A stretch of 64,000 nucleotides of DNA from CALLCD01 sp039196965 (GTDB lineage: Bacteria > Pseudomonadota > Alphaproteobacteria > Caulobacterales > Hyphomonadaceae). The position numbers and the translations under genes are program-made. Shown here piece by piece: positions 35,579-44,447 of the stretch (the first letter of the stretch is position 1; every line of letters starts with the position of its first letter). The stretch lies in contig JBCCUK010000002.1 in NCBI GenBank assembly GCA_039196965.1, positions 1 through 64,000 of the forward strand, given 5' to 3'. The notes beneath the pieces were generated by a model. That model was not told the origin of the DNA. It did not search any database and saw only the letters and a list, made by a program, of their open reading frames with translations.

Positions 35579-36568
35579 CTACGCCGCCTTCCTCACAAGA
35601 TCATTGATCAACTCATTGAGCGCTGGCGCGTCGCCTGACGGATCATAGCGCATGGCCATGCGGTGGCCGAGGGCGGGTTCCGCCAGGGCTTCAACATCTT
35701 CCCGGCTGGGAGCGAAGCGGCCGCGCAGGAGTGCCCGAGCGCGGGTTGCGAGCATTAAGGACTGACCGGCGCGGGGGCTCGGCCCCCAATCGACGAGGGA
35801 CTTCACGCGGTCGTCGTCGGACTGTTCAGGCCGGGCCTGTCTTACCAGGTCGATGATGGCCGCGAGCACCTTCTCGCCCACGGGCATTTTGCGCACGAGG
35901 GCCTGAAGGCCGATGAGCCCTTCAGCCGTTAGCGCGGAGGTGACCGATGTTTCCTCGGAGCCTGTGGTTTCGATAAGGATCTTCCGTTCGGTCTCAAGAT
36001 CCGGATAGCTGACATCGATTTTCAAAAGAAAACGGTCGAGTTGAGCTTCCGGTAGGGGATATGTGCCTTCCTGTTCAATCGGGTTCTGGGTAGCGAGGAC
36101 GTGGAAAGGCTGGGGCAGTATGTGCCGCTCGCCCGCTATGGAGACCTCCCTTTCCTGCATCGCCTGCAGAAGGGCGGACTGAGTACGCGGGGAGGCACGG
36201 TTAATCTCGTCCGCCATCAGGAGCTGGGTGAACACAGGGCCCTTGATGAAGCGGAACGCGCGGGTGCCATCAGCCGATTCGTCGAGCACTTCGGAGCCGA
36301 GAATGTCCGACGGCATCAGGTCTGGGGTAAACTGGATGCGGTTGTTGGTGAGGCCGAGGGCTGTGCCCATGGCTTCGACAAGGCGGGTTTTGGCGAGCCC
36401 CGGCGGCCCGATCAGCAGGGCGTGACCGCCAGCCAGAACGGCTGCAAGCGCAAGCTCGATCACGGTGTCCTGGCCAAAAATCGACTTTGCAATCTCGGTT
36501 TTAACGGTGTCCAGCGTTTCGACGGCGGCTTCGGCGTCGGCAACAATTGCCTGATCTGTGTCACTCAT
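35579..36568 (-). CDS. MoxR family AAA+ ATPase
   Basis: A 329-residue chaperone-like ATPase, first gene of the four-gene operon moxR-DUF58-DUF4159-membrane protein. The Walker A motif is GPPGLAKT (about 54-61), and Walker B is LLMADEINRASPRTQSALLQ. ATQNPIEQEGTYPLPEAQLDRF is the typical sensor/MoxR signature (split here over 170-191). It likely drives assembly or maturation of an envelope protein complex. It is divergent from the DUF1285 gene at 36629. Confidence 0.93.
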   Translation of the reverse strand: MSDTDQAIVADAEAAVETLDTVKTEIAKSIFGQDTVIELALAAVLAGGHALLIGPPGLAKTRLVEAMGTALGLTNNRIQFTPDLMPSDILGSEVLDESADGTRAFRFIKGPVFTQLLMADEINRASPRTQSALLQAMQEREVSIAGERHILPQPFHVLATQNPIEQEGTYPLPEAQLDRFLLKIDVSYPDLETERKILIETTGSEETSVTSALTAEGLIGLQALVRKMPVGEKVLAAIIDLVRQARPEQSDDDRVKSLVDWGPSPRAGQSLMLATRARALLRGRFAPSREDVEALAEPALGHRMAMRYDPSGDAPALNELINDLVRKAA

Positions 36569-36628
36569 ACATGCACCTGATTTGAAAACACTTATATAAG
36601 TATAGGAAAGCTAGCTTTAGGCGAGATC

Positions 36629-37252
36629 ATGGCGGAGCGCGATGTGAAATCAACAGAAACTATATCTCAAAGCAGTTTGGGAGGTGTGGAAGACACGCTT
36701 CGCGCTATCGCAGCGTCCACCGATAGCGGCAGGAAACTGCCGCCGGTGCATCTGTGGAACCCTGAAAACTGCGGTGATATCGGCATGGAAATCCGCGCCG
36801 ATGGCAGCTGGTGGCATGAGGGTACGCGCATTGGGCGGGAGAAGCTGGTGCGGCTGTTTTCAACCATTTTGCGCAAGGATGATGATGAGGAAACCTACCT
36901 CGTTACGCCGTATGAGAAGGTAATTGTCCACGTTGAGGACGCCCCATTTCTTGCCGTTCGGGTGGATCAGACAGGCAATCCCGGCCCTGATCAGGTGCTG
37001 ACCTTCTTGACCAATCTGGGCGACATCACCGTAGCGGGGGGCGAAGCTCCCTTGCGGGTTGAGGTGGATGGCAAGACCGGCGAACCGGCCCCCTATGTGC
37101 TCGTGCGGGGCCGGCTGGAGGCAAAGCTCACGCGCCCCGTATTTTATGAGCTGGCAGACATGGCGGTGGACAATCCTGAAGACGATGGGGCCACTATGGG
37201 GGTCTGGAGTCAGGGCCAGTTCTTCAAAATAGGCCCTGCTGAAGACGCATGA
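36629..37252 (+). CDS. DUF1285 family protein
   Basis: A 207-residue protein matching DUF1285: GMEIRADGSWWHEGTRIGRE, then LVTPYEKVIVHVEDAPFLAV. The function is unproven. It is first in a coupled operon with CoA pyrophosphatase, a DUF6111-like gene and cca, an order common in alphaproteobacteria. Its stop overlaps the next start as ATGA. Confidence 0.9.
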   Translation: MAERDVKSTETISQSSLGGVEDTLRAIAASTDSGRKLPPVHLWNPENCGDIGMEIRADGSWWHEGTRIGREKLVRLFSTILRKDDDEETYLVTPYEKVIVHVEDAPFLAVRVDQTGNPGPDQVLTFLTNLGDITVAGGEAPLRVEVDGKTGEPAPYVLVRGRLEAKLTRPVFYELADMAVDNPEDDGATMGVWSQGQFFKIGPAEDA

Positions 37253-37878
37253 GCTGGGCCGGTCTCGACGATTTCCTGGAACGGGCCAATTACGGCCTCG
37301 ACTCGCCGTCGGGCGCGCAGATGATTCCCGAGGGCGGGGATGGTGACTTCATGACGGATGAGCTTCGTCTGAATGTCCGCCCTGCCGGCGTTCTGATGGG
37401 AATTGTGCCGCGCGCTGACGAACCTACCTTCGTTTTAACGCAGCGGCCGCAAACCATGTCCACCCATGCCGGTCAGGTCGCTTTTCCTGGCGGCAAGATG
37501 GAGGACGCCGACACTGATGAAGTCGCCGCCGCATTGCGGGAGGCAGATGAGGAGGTTGGCGTGCCGCCTCAGCATACAGAGATTCTAGCGCGTTCAGGAC
37601 CTTATGTGACGGCGACGGGCTTTCGGATTGTGCCTGTTCTTGCGCTGCTTCCGGCGAGCTTTGAAGCCCGCCCGGACCCAACCGAGGTCGACGCCGTTTT
37701 TGAAACGCCCTTGAGCTTTCTGATGAACCCGGACAATCATCTTAAGAAATTTGGCACCTGGCGAGGGCAAACTAGGCACTATTATGAAATGCCACACAAC
37801 GGCTTTCGGATCTGGGGTGTTACCGCAGGCATCATTCGGCAGCTTTATGAGCGGCTTTATATTGAGGAATCGGAATAG
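37249..37878 (+). CDS. CoA pyrophosphatase (Nudix)
   Basis: A 209-residue Nudix hydrolase of the NUDT7/8-like CoA pyrophosphatase group, cleaving CoA to phosphopantetheine and 3',5'-ADP. The group-specific segment HAGQVAFPGGKMEDADTDEV runs into the Nudix box, which ends LREADEEVG. The C-terminal part is WGVTAGIIRQL as in the family. It is translationally coupled to DUF1285 and 3 bp before the next gene. Confidence 0.9.
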   Translation: MSWAGLDDFLERANYGLDSPSGAQMIPEGGDGDFMTDELRLNVRPAGVLMGIVPRADEPTFVLTQRPQTMSTHAGQVAFPGGKMEDADTDEVAAALREADEEVGVPPQHTEILARSGPYVTATGFRIVPVLALLPASFEARPDPTEVDAVFETPLSFLMNPDNHLKKFGTWRGQTRHYYEMPHNGFRIWGVTAGIIRQLYERLYIEESE

Positions 37879-37881
37879 ATA

Positions 37882-38244
37882 ATGCCTAGAATACTGGCCA
37901 TTGAACTCGCGATATTCCTCTCGCCGTTTGCCGCGTACTGGCTTTATCAGATGGCGCTTCGGGACGCCGCAGCGGAGGGGCGAAAAGCCTGGCCGATCAG
38001 GGCTCTGTTCGGCACCGGGCTGGCGCTTGCAGTTCTTGCCTGGCTCTTCTTGATATTGCGCGAAGATCGTGATCGGAATATCTGCCGGGAGCCGTCACGC
38101 TTCGATTCCGAAACACAGCAGCTGATCCCCGGGCGCGAATACGAATGTGATGCCGATATTGAATCAATCGGCGAACGGCGTCGCTTGAACGAGACCGACG
38201 TAGAAGACACTGACGATGGTACGGTGCCCGGCACATCCCAATGA
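37882..38244 (+). CDS. DUF6111-like small membrane protein
   Basis: A 120-residue protein with two N-terminal membrane helices (about 4-24 and 43-62) and a charged tail. The position between the Nudix gene and cca, plus the opening IELAIFLSPFAAYWLY, fits the small DUF6111 family. I am not certain of the family name. It overlaps cca as ATGA. Confidence 0.7.
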   Translation: MPRILAIELAIFLSPFAAYWLYQMALRDAAAEGRKAWPIRALFGTGLALAVLAWLFLILREDRDRNICREPSRFDSETQQLIPGREYECDADIESIGERRRLNETDVEDTDDGTVPGTSQ

Positions 38245-39476
38245 CAGACAAGCTTCCGGACGCGGACTGGTTGACCGCCGCGACCACGCAAAAGGTGATC
38301 GCGGCGCTTGAGGCAGCGAAGCCGCACGGTAGCCGGTTCGTGGGCGGGTGTGTGCGCAATACGCTGATGGGCAGGGATGTCGACGATATTGATCTTGCCA
38401 CGCAGCTTGAGCCCGATCAGGTTATCGCCGCATTGGAGGCGGCAGGGATCCGCACCATTCCGACCGGGATTGAGCATGGCACTGTAACTGCTGTCGTCGA
38501 TCATGCACCCTTCGAAATCACAAGTCTGCGGAGGGATGTGGAGACCTATGGCCGGCGCGCTGTGGTCGCCTTCACCGAGGATTGGTCCGAAGACGCGATG
38601 CGCCGGGACTTTCGGCTGAATGCGCTTTATGCCGAACCGGATGGCACGCTGCACGATCCCACGGGCGGGGGAATTGAGGATGCAGAGGCTGGAAAAGTCA
38701 TCTTCATTGGTGACGCTGATACGCGGCTTCGCGAAGACTATTTGCGCATTTTGCGCTTCTTTCGCTTTAACGCCTGGTATGGTGCGGGTATCGATGCGGA
38801 CGGTTTGTCGGCCTGCGATCGACAAAAGGTCGGGCTTTCTCGGATAGCAGTCGAGCGCATCTGGAAAGAGTTGAAGAAAATCCTAGCCGCTCCTGATCCA
38901 CGCGGTGTTTTGACAGCCATGGTTCGCATAGGTCTTATGGAAGATGTTTTCCGTGCCGTAGACGGCGTATCTGTCTTGAGCCCTCTTCTCTACATGGAGC
39001 GCGAGGCTCGTCTGGACTCCGATCCGCTCCGTAGACTGATGGCGTTCCTACCAAAAAATGTTGATATCGTTGCGTCCATTGCGGCCGGTTTGAAACTCTC
39101 CAATTTGGAAAAAGAAAGGCTCAGGAACTGGGCGGCTGCAGATACGGCATTCGTATCAGATTTGGGCGGACCTGGCCTTAGGTCAGCGCTTTATCATCTG
39201 GGCGAAGAAACCGTTATCGATGCTGTGCTGCTGACAGCTGCTGGCGCGGGAGGACCAGACATTGAAGTGGCACTTGCCGGCCTTGCCGAGGCGAGAGGAT
39301 GGCAGCCTGTGAGGTTTCCTTTGGCGGGTCAGGATCTCATCAATGCGGGTTTGAAGCCTGGGCCTATGGTTGGCCAGCTGCTCGAAGAGTTGGAGACCGT
39401 CTGGATCAAAAGTGACTTCCGGATGGGTAAGTCGGAATTGTTGGCTCTCTTGCAGGAAGAACTCAAGCGAGATTAG
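38241..39476 (+). CDS. cca: CCA-adding tRNA nucleotidyltransferase
   Basis: Adds or repairs the 3' CCA of tRNAs. The 411-residue class II enzyme has FVGGCVRNTLMGRDVDDIDL with the two metal-binding Asp (DID), then DFRLNALYAEPDG and REDYLRILRFFRFNAWYG. It is last in the DUF1285 operon. Its stop TAG at 39474-39476 overlaps the stop of the opposing hemW by 3 bp. Confidence 0.95.
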   Translation: MTDKLPDADWLTAATTQKVIAALEAAKPHGSRFVGGCVRNTLMGRDVDDIDLATQLEPDQVIAALEAAGIRTIPTGIEHGTVTAVVDHAPFEITSLRRDVETYGRRAVVAFTEDWSEDAMRRDFRLNALYAEPDGTLHDPTGGGIEDAEAGKVIFIGDADTRLREDYLRILRFFRFNAWYGAGIDADGLSACDRQKVGLSRIAVERIWKELKKILAAPDPRGVLTAMVRIGLMEDVFRAVDGVSVLSPLLYMEREARLDSDPLRRLMAFLPKNVDIVASIAAGLKLSNLEKERLRNWAAADTAFVSDLGGPGLRSALYHLGEETVIDAVLLTAAGAGGPDIEVALAGLAEARGWQPVRFPLAGQDLINAGLKPGPMVGQLLEELETVWIKSDFRMGKSELLALLQEELKRD

Positions 39477-40648
39477 GCGACGAGTTCTGCGACAATCCGA
39501 TCAGCGAGCAAGTGGCCCGCCGGGTTCAGCACAAGCCTGTCATGGCGCTGAGCGAGCCAGCCATCGCTTTGTAACTCACTTAGCTTGTCATGATCGACGA
39601 GTCCGGAGCGAGCCGTTTCAAGTCGGTCAGGCGCGATCCCTTCCGTGGTACGCAGACCCATTGAGAGCATCTCCTGAGCGATATCGTCTGCTGACAGAGT
39701 GTCCGTAGAGGATGCACTTCGGCCATGTTCTTTAACTGTCTCAATATAGGACGGCGGTTTCCGGGCAGCTTCCGTTGCATACCGGTTTGCACCGATAGTG
39801 ACCCGGCCATGGGCACCGGGGCCAACGCCGATCCAGTCACCTGAGCGCCAATAGGTCAGATTGTGCCGTGAACGGAACTCGGGTGAAATGGCAAAGTTCG
39901 ATATTTCATAGGCAGGATAGCCAGCGCCGGTCATGATTTCGTGGGTCAGTTCGAAAAGATCCGCCTGGGTATCATCCGGCATAGGAATAAGGCTGCCCCG
40001 GCTTTCCGCCTTGCCGAAAGCTGTGCCGGATTTAATGGTAAGTTCGTAAAGCGAGATGTGCTGTGCGCCGATGGCGATTGCTGCATTTAATTCCGCTTCC
40101 CAATCCTCGGTTTTCTGATTCGGCCTCGCATAGATCAAATCGAGGGACACACTGTCGAAACTTGACAGGGCGATTTCAGCGGCGCGGCGGCCCTGATCGG
40201 CGGAATGGTCGCGGCCAAGGAAGGTGAGGGCGTCATCAGCAAGGGATTGGACGCCCAGAGACAGTCGATTGACGCCTGCGGCACGCCAGTCCCGGGCGAG
40301 GTCTGCTGTCACCATTTGTGGATTGGCTTCAATCGTGACTTCCGCATCAGGGGATATGCCGAAGGCTGCCTCGCAGGCATCTATCAGTGATGCGATCTCG
40401 GAACCGTCGAGTAGAGACGGTGTACCGCCTCCAAAGTAGATGGAGGTCAGCGGCGGGTGGGTGCTCAGCCAATGGCCATGGGCTGCAATGTCCGTGGCAA
40501 TGGCGTACAGGAGCGGAGCGTTGTCTCGTTGCCTGGCGGCGTAGACGTTAAAGTCGCAATAGGGACAGATGCGCGCGCAGTATGGCCAGTGGATATAAGC
40601 TCCGAAGCCATAATCCGGGCCAAAAGGAACGATGGGTTCAGTCATCAA
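39473..40648 (-). CDS. hemW: HemW radical SAM heme chaperone
   Basis: A 391-residue HemN-like protein. The radical SAM cysteines are CARICPYC (C24, C28, C31), followed by FGGGTPS. The segment RHNLTYWRSGDWIGVGPGAH is typical of HemW rather than coproporphyrinogen oxidase HemN. It should insert heme into respiratory proteins. It overlaps rdgB upstream by about 11 bp, a common alphaproteobacterial pairing. Confidence 0.93.
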   Translation of the reverse strand: MMTEPIVPFGPDYGFGAYIHWPYCARICPYCDFNVYAARQRDNAPLLYAIATDIAAHGHWLSTHPPLTSIYFGGGTPSLLDGSEIASLIDACEAAFGISPDAEVTIEANPQMVTADLARDWRAAGVNRLSLGVQSLADDALTFLGRDHSADQGRRAAEIALSSFDSVSLDLIYARPNQKTEDWEAELNAAIAIGAQHISLYELTIKSGTAFGKAESRGSLIPMPDDTQADLFELTHEIMTGAGYPAYEISNFAISPEFRSRHNLTYWRSGDWIGVGPGAHGRVTIGANRYATEAARKPPSYIETVKEHGRSASSTDTLSADDIAQEMLSMGLRTTEGIAPDRLETARSGLVDHDKLSELQSDGWLAQRHDRLVLNPAGHLLADRIVAELVA

Positions 40649-41246
40649 TAAGGGCAGCTGTTAGCTGCTTGAAGGCGTCGGCGCGATGGCTCATGGCATG
40701 CTTTTTGGCGGGATCCATCTCGCCAAAGGTTTCCGTTTCTCCAACAGCGATGAAAACGGGATCATATCCGAAGCCTTGTTTGCCACGCGGAGGCCAGACG
40801 AGTTCGCCATGAACCTCGCCTTCGAACACTTCTGAATGGCCGTCTGGCCAGACCATGGCGAGGGCGCAGACAAATTTCGCTTTTCGGCTATTGCTGCCGG
40901 ACTTTTCAAGTTCTTCCTCGACTTTCTCCATAGCCTTGTAAAAGTCCCTCGGCTCTCCGGCCCATCGCGCAGAGTAAATGCCCGGATCGCCGCTCAGGGC
41001 CTCTACGGCGAGGCCGGAATCGTCAGATAGCGCGGGCGCGCCCGTTGCAAGCGCAGCAGCCTTGGCTTTCAGAATGGCATTGCCGGTGAAAGTGGTTTCA
41101 GTTTCTTCCGGCTCCGGCAAATCAAGATCGCCTGCGGATACCACATCAAAGCCCAACGGTTCGAACAAGTCCTTTAATTCTTTGACTTTTCCTGCATTGT
41201 GGGTCGCCGCGATCAGCCGTCCGGCCTGTATTTTGCGATGAGACAT
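40638..41246 (-). CDS. rdgB: Non-canonical purine NTP pyrophosphatase (RdgB/HAM1)
   Basis: Removes ITP, dITP and XTP from the nucleotide pool. The 202-residue protein has ATHNAGKVKELKDL at the start, DDSGLAVEALSGDPGIYSAR, GFGYDPVF and the closing SHRADAF, all diagnostic. It is coupled to hemW by an overlap. Confidence 0.96.
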   Translation of the reverse strand: MSHRKIQAGRLIAATHNAGKVKELKDLFEPLGFDVVSAGDLDLPEPEETETTFTGNAILKAKAAALATGAPALSDDSGLAVEALSGDPGIYSARWAGEPRDFYKAMEKVEEELEKSGSNSRKAKFVCALAMVWPDGHSEVFEGEVHGELVWPPRGKQGFGYDPVFIAVGETETFGEMDPAKKHAMSHRADAFKQLTAALIDD

Positions 41247-41361
41247 GGAAAACGCTTCCGAATTAGCCTATGTCAGTAGATTATTATCGTTTGTCGGTAA
41301 GGCTGTTCATATGTTAGAAGCACCAGCTTAGCCGAGCGAAAGTGAAAGTAGAAGAGTTGTA

Positions 41362-41895
41362 ATGGTCGCCCGTCAGCAAAACTCAGTGGCCGCGATAATG
41401 AACGTGGTCGTCCAGATTGTCATGTGGGTGTCCGTCGTTGTCGGTTTGTTGGTATTTGTGTTCTTTGCCATCGGCCTTGCTGCCAGTTTGAACGGCGGTG
41501 AGGTGAGCCTTGGTATGGGGGAGGCGCTCGCCAAAGGGGTGAATCCCGGAGCCTTTATCGCCGCTTTGGCGGCTCTGGTCGTCGTCCTGCCCGGTGTGAT
41601 CTATATCTGTCTGCAGCTTCGGCGAATTCTGACGACTTTGGCCGCAGGAGACCCGTTTGTTCCGGAAAATGCACCTCGTCTGCTGCGAATCGCTTCGGCC
41701 ATCGCCATCATGGAACTCGCTCGCTATGTTGCCATATGGGGTCTGAGGACGTTTGTGGATTTCGGAGATGGGCTGTCCGGGCCAAGGCTCTCAATTAGTC
41801 TTGTTGCATGGGTTTCAGCGGCCGCTATGCTTGTTTTTTCGCAAGTTTTCCGCGAAGGAAGTCGCTTGCGCGAAGAAGAAAAGATGACCATCTAG
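41362..41895 (+). CDS. DUF2975 membrane protein
   Basis: A 177-residue protein with four hydrophobic helices (about 18-42, 60-82, 108-128, 146-166), matching the DUF2975 family (IYICLQLRRILTTLAAGDPF then ENAPRLLRIASAIAIMELA). The role is unknown. An 8-bp gap with a GGAGAAGG ribosome binding site separates it from a YozG-like HTH regulator, its usual partner. Confidence 0.85.
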   Translation: MVARQQNSVAAIMNVVVQIVMWVSVVVGLLVFVFFAIGLAASLNGGEVSLGMGEALAKGVNPGAFIAALAALVVVLPGVIYICLQLRRILTTLAAGDPFVPENAPRLLRIASAIAIMELARYVAIWGLRTFVDFGDGLSGPRLSISLVAWVSAAAMLVFSQVFREGSRLREEEKMTI

Positions 41896-41903
41896 GAGAA
41901 GGT

Positions 41904-42137
41904 ATGGGCATTCGTGTGACACTTGACCGGGTTCTGCTGGACCGCCGCATGTCTTTGACCGAGCTCTCCGAAGAGGTCGGTGTCACCCTCGCGAACCTCT
42001 CAATTCTGAAAACGGGAAAGGCAAAGGCCGTCCGTTTTTCAACGCTGGAAGCGCTTTGCCGCGTTCTGGAATGCCAGCCCGGTGATATTCTTGTTTATGA
42101 AGACGGCAATGGCATGGAGCGCGTTGCCGCTGAGTAG
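41904..42137 (+). CDS. YozG-like Cro/CI-family HTH regulator
   Basis: A 77-residue one-domain repressor. The HTH is MSLTELSEEVGVTLANLSIL followed by KAVRFSTLEALCRVLECQPGDILVYE, as in YozG-type XRE regulators. The ATG at 41904 has a strong Shine-Dalgarno; the longer frame from 41808 overlaps the DUF2975 gene. It probably controls its own operon. Confidence 0.88.
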   Translation: MGIRVTLDRVLLDRRMSLTELSEEVGVTLANLSILKTGKAKAVRFSTLEALCRVLECQPGDILVYEDGNGMERVAAE

Positions 42138-42155
42138 TTCCGGGACCGGTTACAG

Positions 42156-42575
42156 ATGAGCCTTCAGCCCTTTCACCTCGCCATTCCGGTGGATGACCTG
42201 AAAACTGCCGAAGCGTTCTATGGCGATGTAATGGGCTGTCCAACCGGCCGGCGGTCCGATGAATGGATTGATTTCAATTTTTATGGGCATCAATTGGTAA
42301 CGCACCTGTCGCCTGAAGCCTGCGGTGAGGCGGCGACCAATACTGTTGATGGAAAGCAGGTGCCGGTAAAGCACTTCGGTGTCGTTTTGACCCCGGAGCA
42401 GTGGCGGAGCCTCGCCGCCAGGCTGGAAGCGGCGGACACCGATTTCATTATTGAACCGGGTATAAGGTTTGAGGGGCAGCCCGGTGAGCAGGGAACTTTC
42501 TATCTGCTCGATCCTGCCGGCAACGCCCTCGAATTCAAGTATTTCGAAGATATGAACGCGCTATTCAGGAGCTAA
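42156..42575 (+). CDS. VOC family (glyoxalase/dioxygenase-like) protein
   Basis: A 139-residue protein with the paired beta-alpha-beta-beta-beta modules of the vicinal oxygen chelate fold: PFHLAIPVDDLKTAEAFYGD, then HFGVVLTPEQW and GTFYLLDPAGNALEFKYFED. Metal-ligand His and Glu positions are kept (H in FHLA, E in LEFK). The substrate is unknown. Its end overlaps the opposing flippase gene by 11 bp. Confidence 0.85.
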   Translation: MSLQPFHLAIPVDDLKTAEAFYGDVMGCPTGRRSDEWIDFNFYGHQLVTHLSPEACGEAATNTVDGKQVPVKHFGVVLTPEQWRSLAARLEAADTDFIIEPGIRFEGQPGEQGTFYLLDPAGNALEFKYFEDMNALFRS

Positions 42576-44067
42576 TCTGCTCTGAGTTTGACCGTCTATT
42601 AGACGGCCGCATCTTTTCAATCAGCATGACGCCCTTGCGCTCAATGCCATCAGGCCGGCCCGCTGCCAGCCAGAGCGCCACATAGGCGCTGACATAGGCG
42701 ATCCCGCCTAGAATGCCGACAAAGGCCAGGGGAATGCTGACGGCGAAGAATTCATGACCCTTAGGAATCCATCCTCTGCACAGAAAATAGACCGTCACCA
42801 TGGCCGTGCCGGCGATAAATGAGCGGTGTACGGATTTTGCCTGCTCCAGCAGAGGGAGATCAAGCGTTCGTTTGATTATGAGCGCGTCGATGAAAAGCCA
42901 TGTCGTAATCAGGAGAAGCTTGACCACGAGGAGCCCGATAAGATCGTGATAGGTGACCGCCCAAATGGCCAATGGCAGATAAAGTGCGGTAAGCGCCAGG
43001 CCGCGAAAGAAAAGTGTGCGCGGGTGGCCAAGCCCCATCAACATCGTCTGAAGTGGGACCAGAAGGATCTGGGACAGTAGGCCGCCAGAGATAACCTGAA
43101 CCACGATTACTGCGTTCGCCCATTTTGGGCCGAGCAGGATCATGACGATGGGGTCGGCAAGCAAGATCAGCGTGACGGTGATTGGCACGATAAGAAATGC
43201 CATCAGCGATACGGATTGAAGAAATACGTTGCGTGTTCGCGCTGGCTCGGTTTGAATTTGCGCAAATGCTGCAAACAGGGGGCGTGTGGCCGGGCCCGTG
43301 ACCGCTTGGCCGATCCGAGTGCTCAGCAGCTGCCCAATGGAAAAGACGCCCAAAGTGGTAGTTCCCGCGAGGCGTCCCAGGGTTAGCGTGTCAATAAAAC
43401 GGTAAACCTGCCCGAGGATAGTGCCCCCGCCTACCCAGATTGAATAACTGAAAATGCGTTTGAAGGACTTCAATGTGAGCCGCGGCATTTTCGGTTTGAA
43501 CCAGTGAGAAAGAATGACCTGGACTGCTGCGGCGGCGCAAAGGCTGATTACCATCGCCCAGTACGATTTGAGTACTACCGCGAATACAGCCGCAAACAGA
43601 AAGGAAATGAATTTCGATCCGAGTTCCAGCCAGGCATCTCGACTGAAGTCCATATTGCGAATGTAAATGTCCATGCGCGCATTTCTGAGCCCAAGCAGAA
43701 GCACATAAACGCCGAGCCAGGCCATAACCGGCGCGATGCGGTCATCCTTCATGAAAGCTGCGAGGGGTATAGCGAGCGCCACCATCAAAATGGCAAGGAC
43801 CACACCGCGAAGCACGCCTATGGTAAAAGCCGTATCGTAGTCTTCGTCGTCGACGTCGCGCAGATGAATAATGGCCTGACTGACCGGCAGTTCAGCAAAG
43901 ATGGAGACCATGGTCATCAAACCCATGGCTGCGGCGAAAACGCCATAATCATCAGGTGTGATGAATCTTGCGACCACAATCGTGCTGGCCAGGCCAAAAA
44001 CCTGTCCACCGATCCTTGCCACGGTCATCCAAACCGCACCGCGTGCAACTTGCTGTGCTAGTGTCAC
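42565..44067 (-). CDS. Lipopolysaccharide/oligosaccharide flippase (MOP superfamily, Wzx-like)
   Basis: A 500-residue polytopic protein with 12-14 helices. The N-terminus VARGAVWMTVARIGGQVFGL and the following DDYGVFAAAMGLM are typical of the polysaccharide synthesis/export branch (WzxC/AmsL-like). It should flip lipid-linked sugar repeats across the inner membrane. No glycosyltransferase genes are adjacent, which is unusual for such genes. Confidence 0.9.
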   Translation of the reverse strand: MTLAQQVARGAVWMTVARIGGQVFGLASTIVVARFITPDDYGVFAAAMGLMTMVSIFAELPVSQAIIHLRDVDDEDYDTAFTIGVLRGVVLAILMVALAIPLAAFMKDDRIAPVMAWLGVYVLLLGLRNARMDIYIRNMDFSRDAWLELGSKFISFLFAAVFAVVLKSYWAMVISLCAAAAVQVILSHWFKPKMPRLTLKSFKRIFSYSIWVGGGTILGQVYRFIDTLTLGRLAGTTTLGVFSIGQLLSTRIGQAVTGPATRPLFAAFAQIQTEPARTRNVFLQSVSLMAFLIVPITVTLILLADPIVMILLGPKWANAVIVVQVISGGLLSQILLVPLQTMLMGLGHPRTLFFRGLALTALYLPLAIWAVTYHDLIGLLVVKLLLITTWLFIDALIIKRTLDLPLLEQAKSVHRSFIAGTAMVTVYFLCRGWIPKGHEFFAVSIPLAFVGILGGIAYVSAYVALWLAAGRPDGIERKGVMLIEKMRPSNRRSNSEQISS

Positions 44068-44447
44068 CGTCGAACAGCTCCTTGGGGTGCGTGTTTAGCG
44101 TTTCTGCAAAGGCATGTGCACCGTTCGGCACACAAACATAGTTCAGTTGCCATCAGCTGCATGTTTGGTGCCGATCGCCTAGGCTGATCTGGGGGGATAC
44201 ACGTCCGGATGAGATCTTGCATCAATAACAACTGCTGAATGTCCGCTTATGGCGGAAAATCCTTCAGAAAATTGTAAAGATACAAACGAAATGATGACCG
44301 TTTTTGGCTGGATGAGGCTGGCAATTGCTCGACATCGCGACCTCAAGAATGCCGGATACTCAATGAACTTCCGGTAATATGGTGCTGGACGCCGAAACCG
44401 AAAACGCGCCACTATGCGCCAAAACATAGGCTTTGGGAGGAGCTATC
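44068..44447. other. Intergenic region, 380 bp
   Basis: A divergent gap between the flippase gene and the alkyl-sulfatase-like gene. It should hold both promoters. A strong ribosome binding site (GGGAGGAGC) lies just before 44448. I see no RNA gene, long repeat or known operator. Confidence 0.5.
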
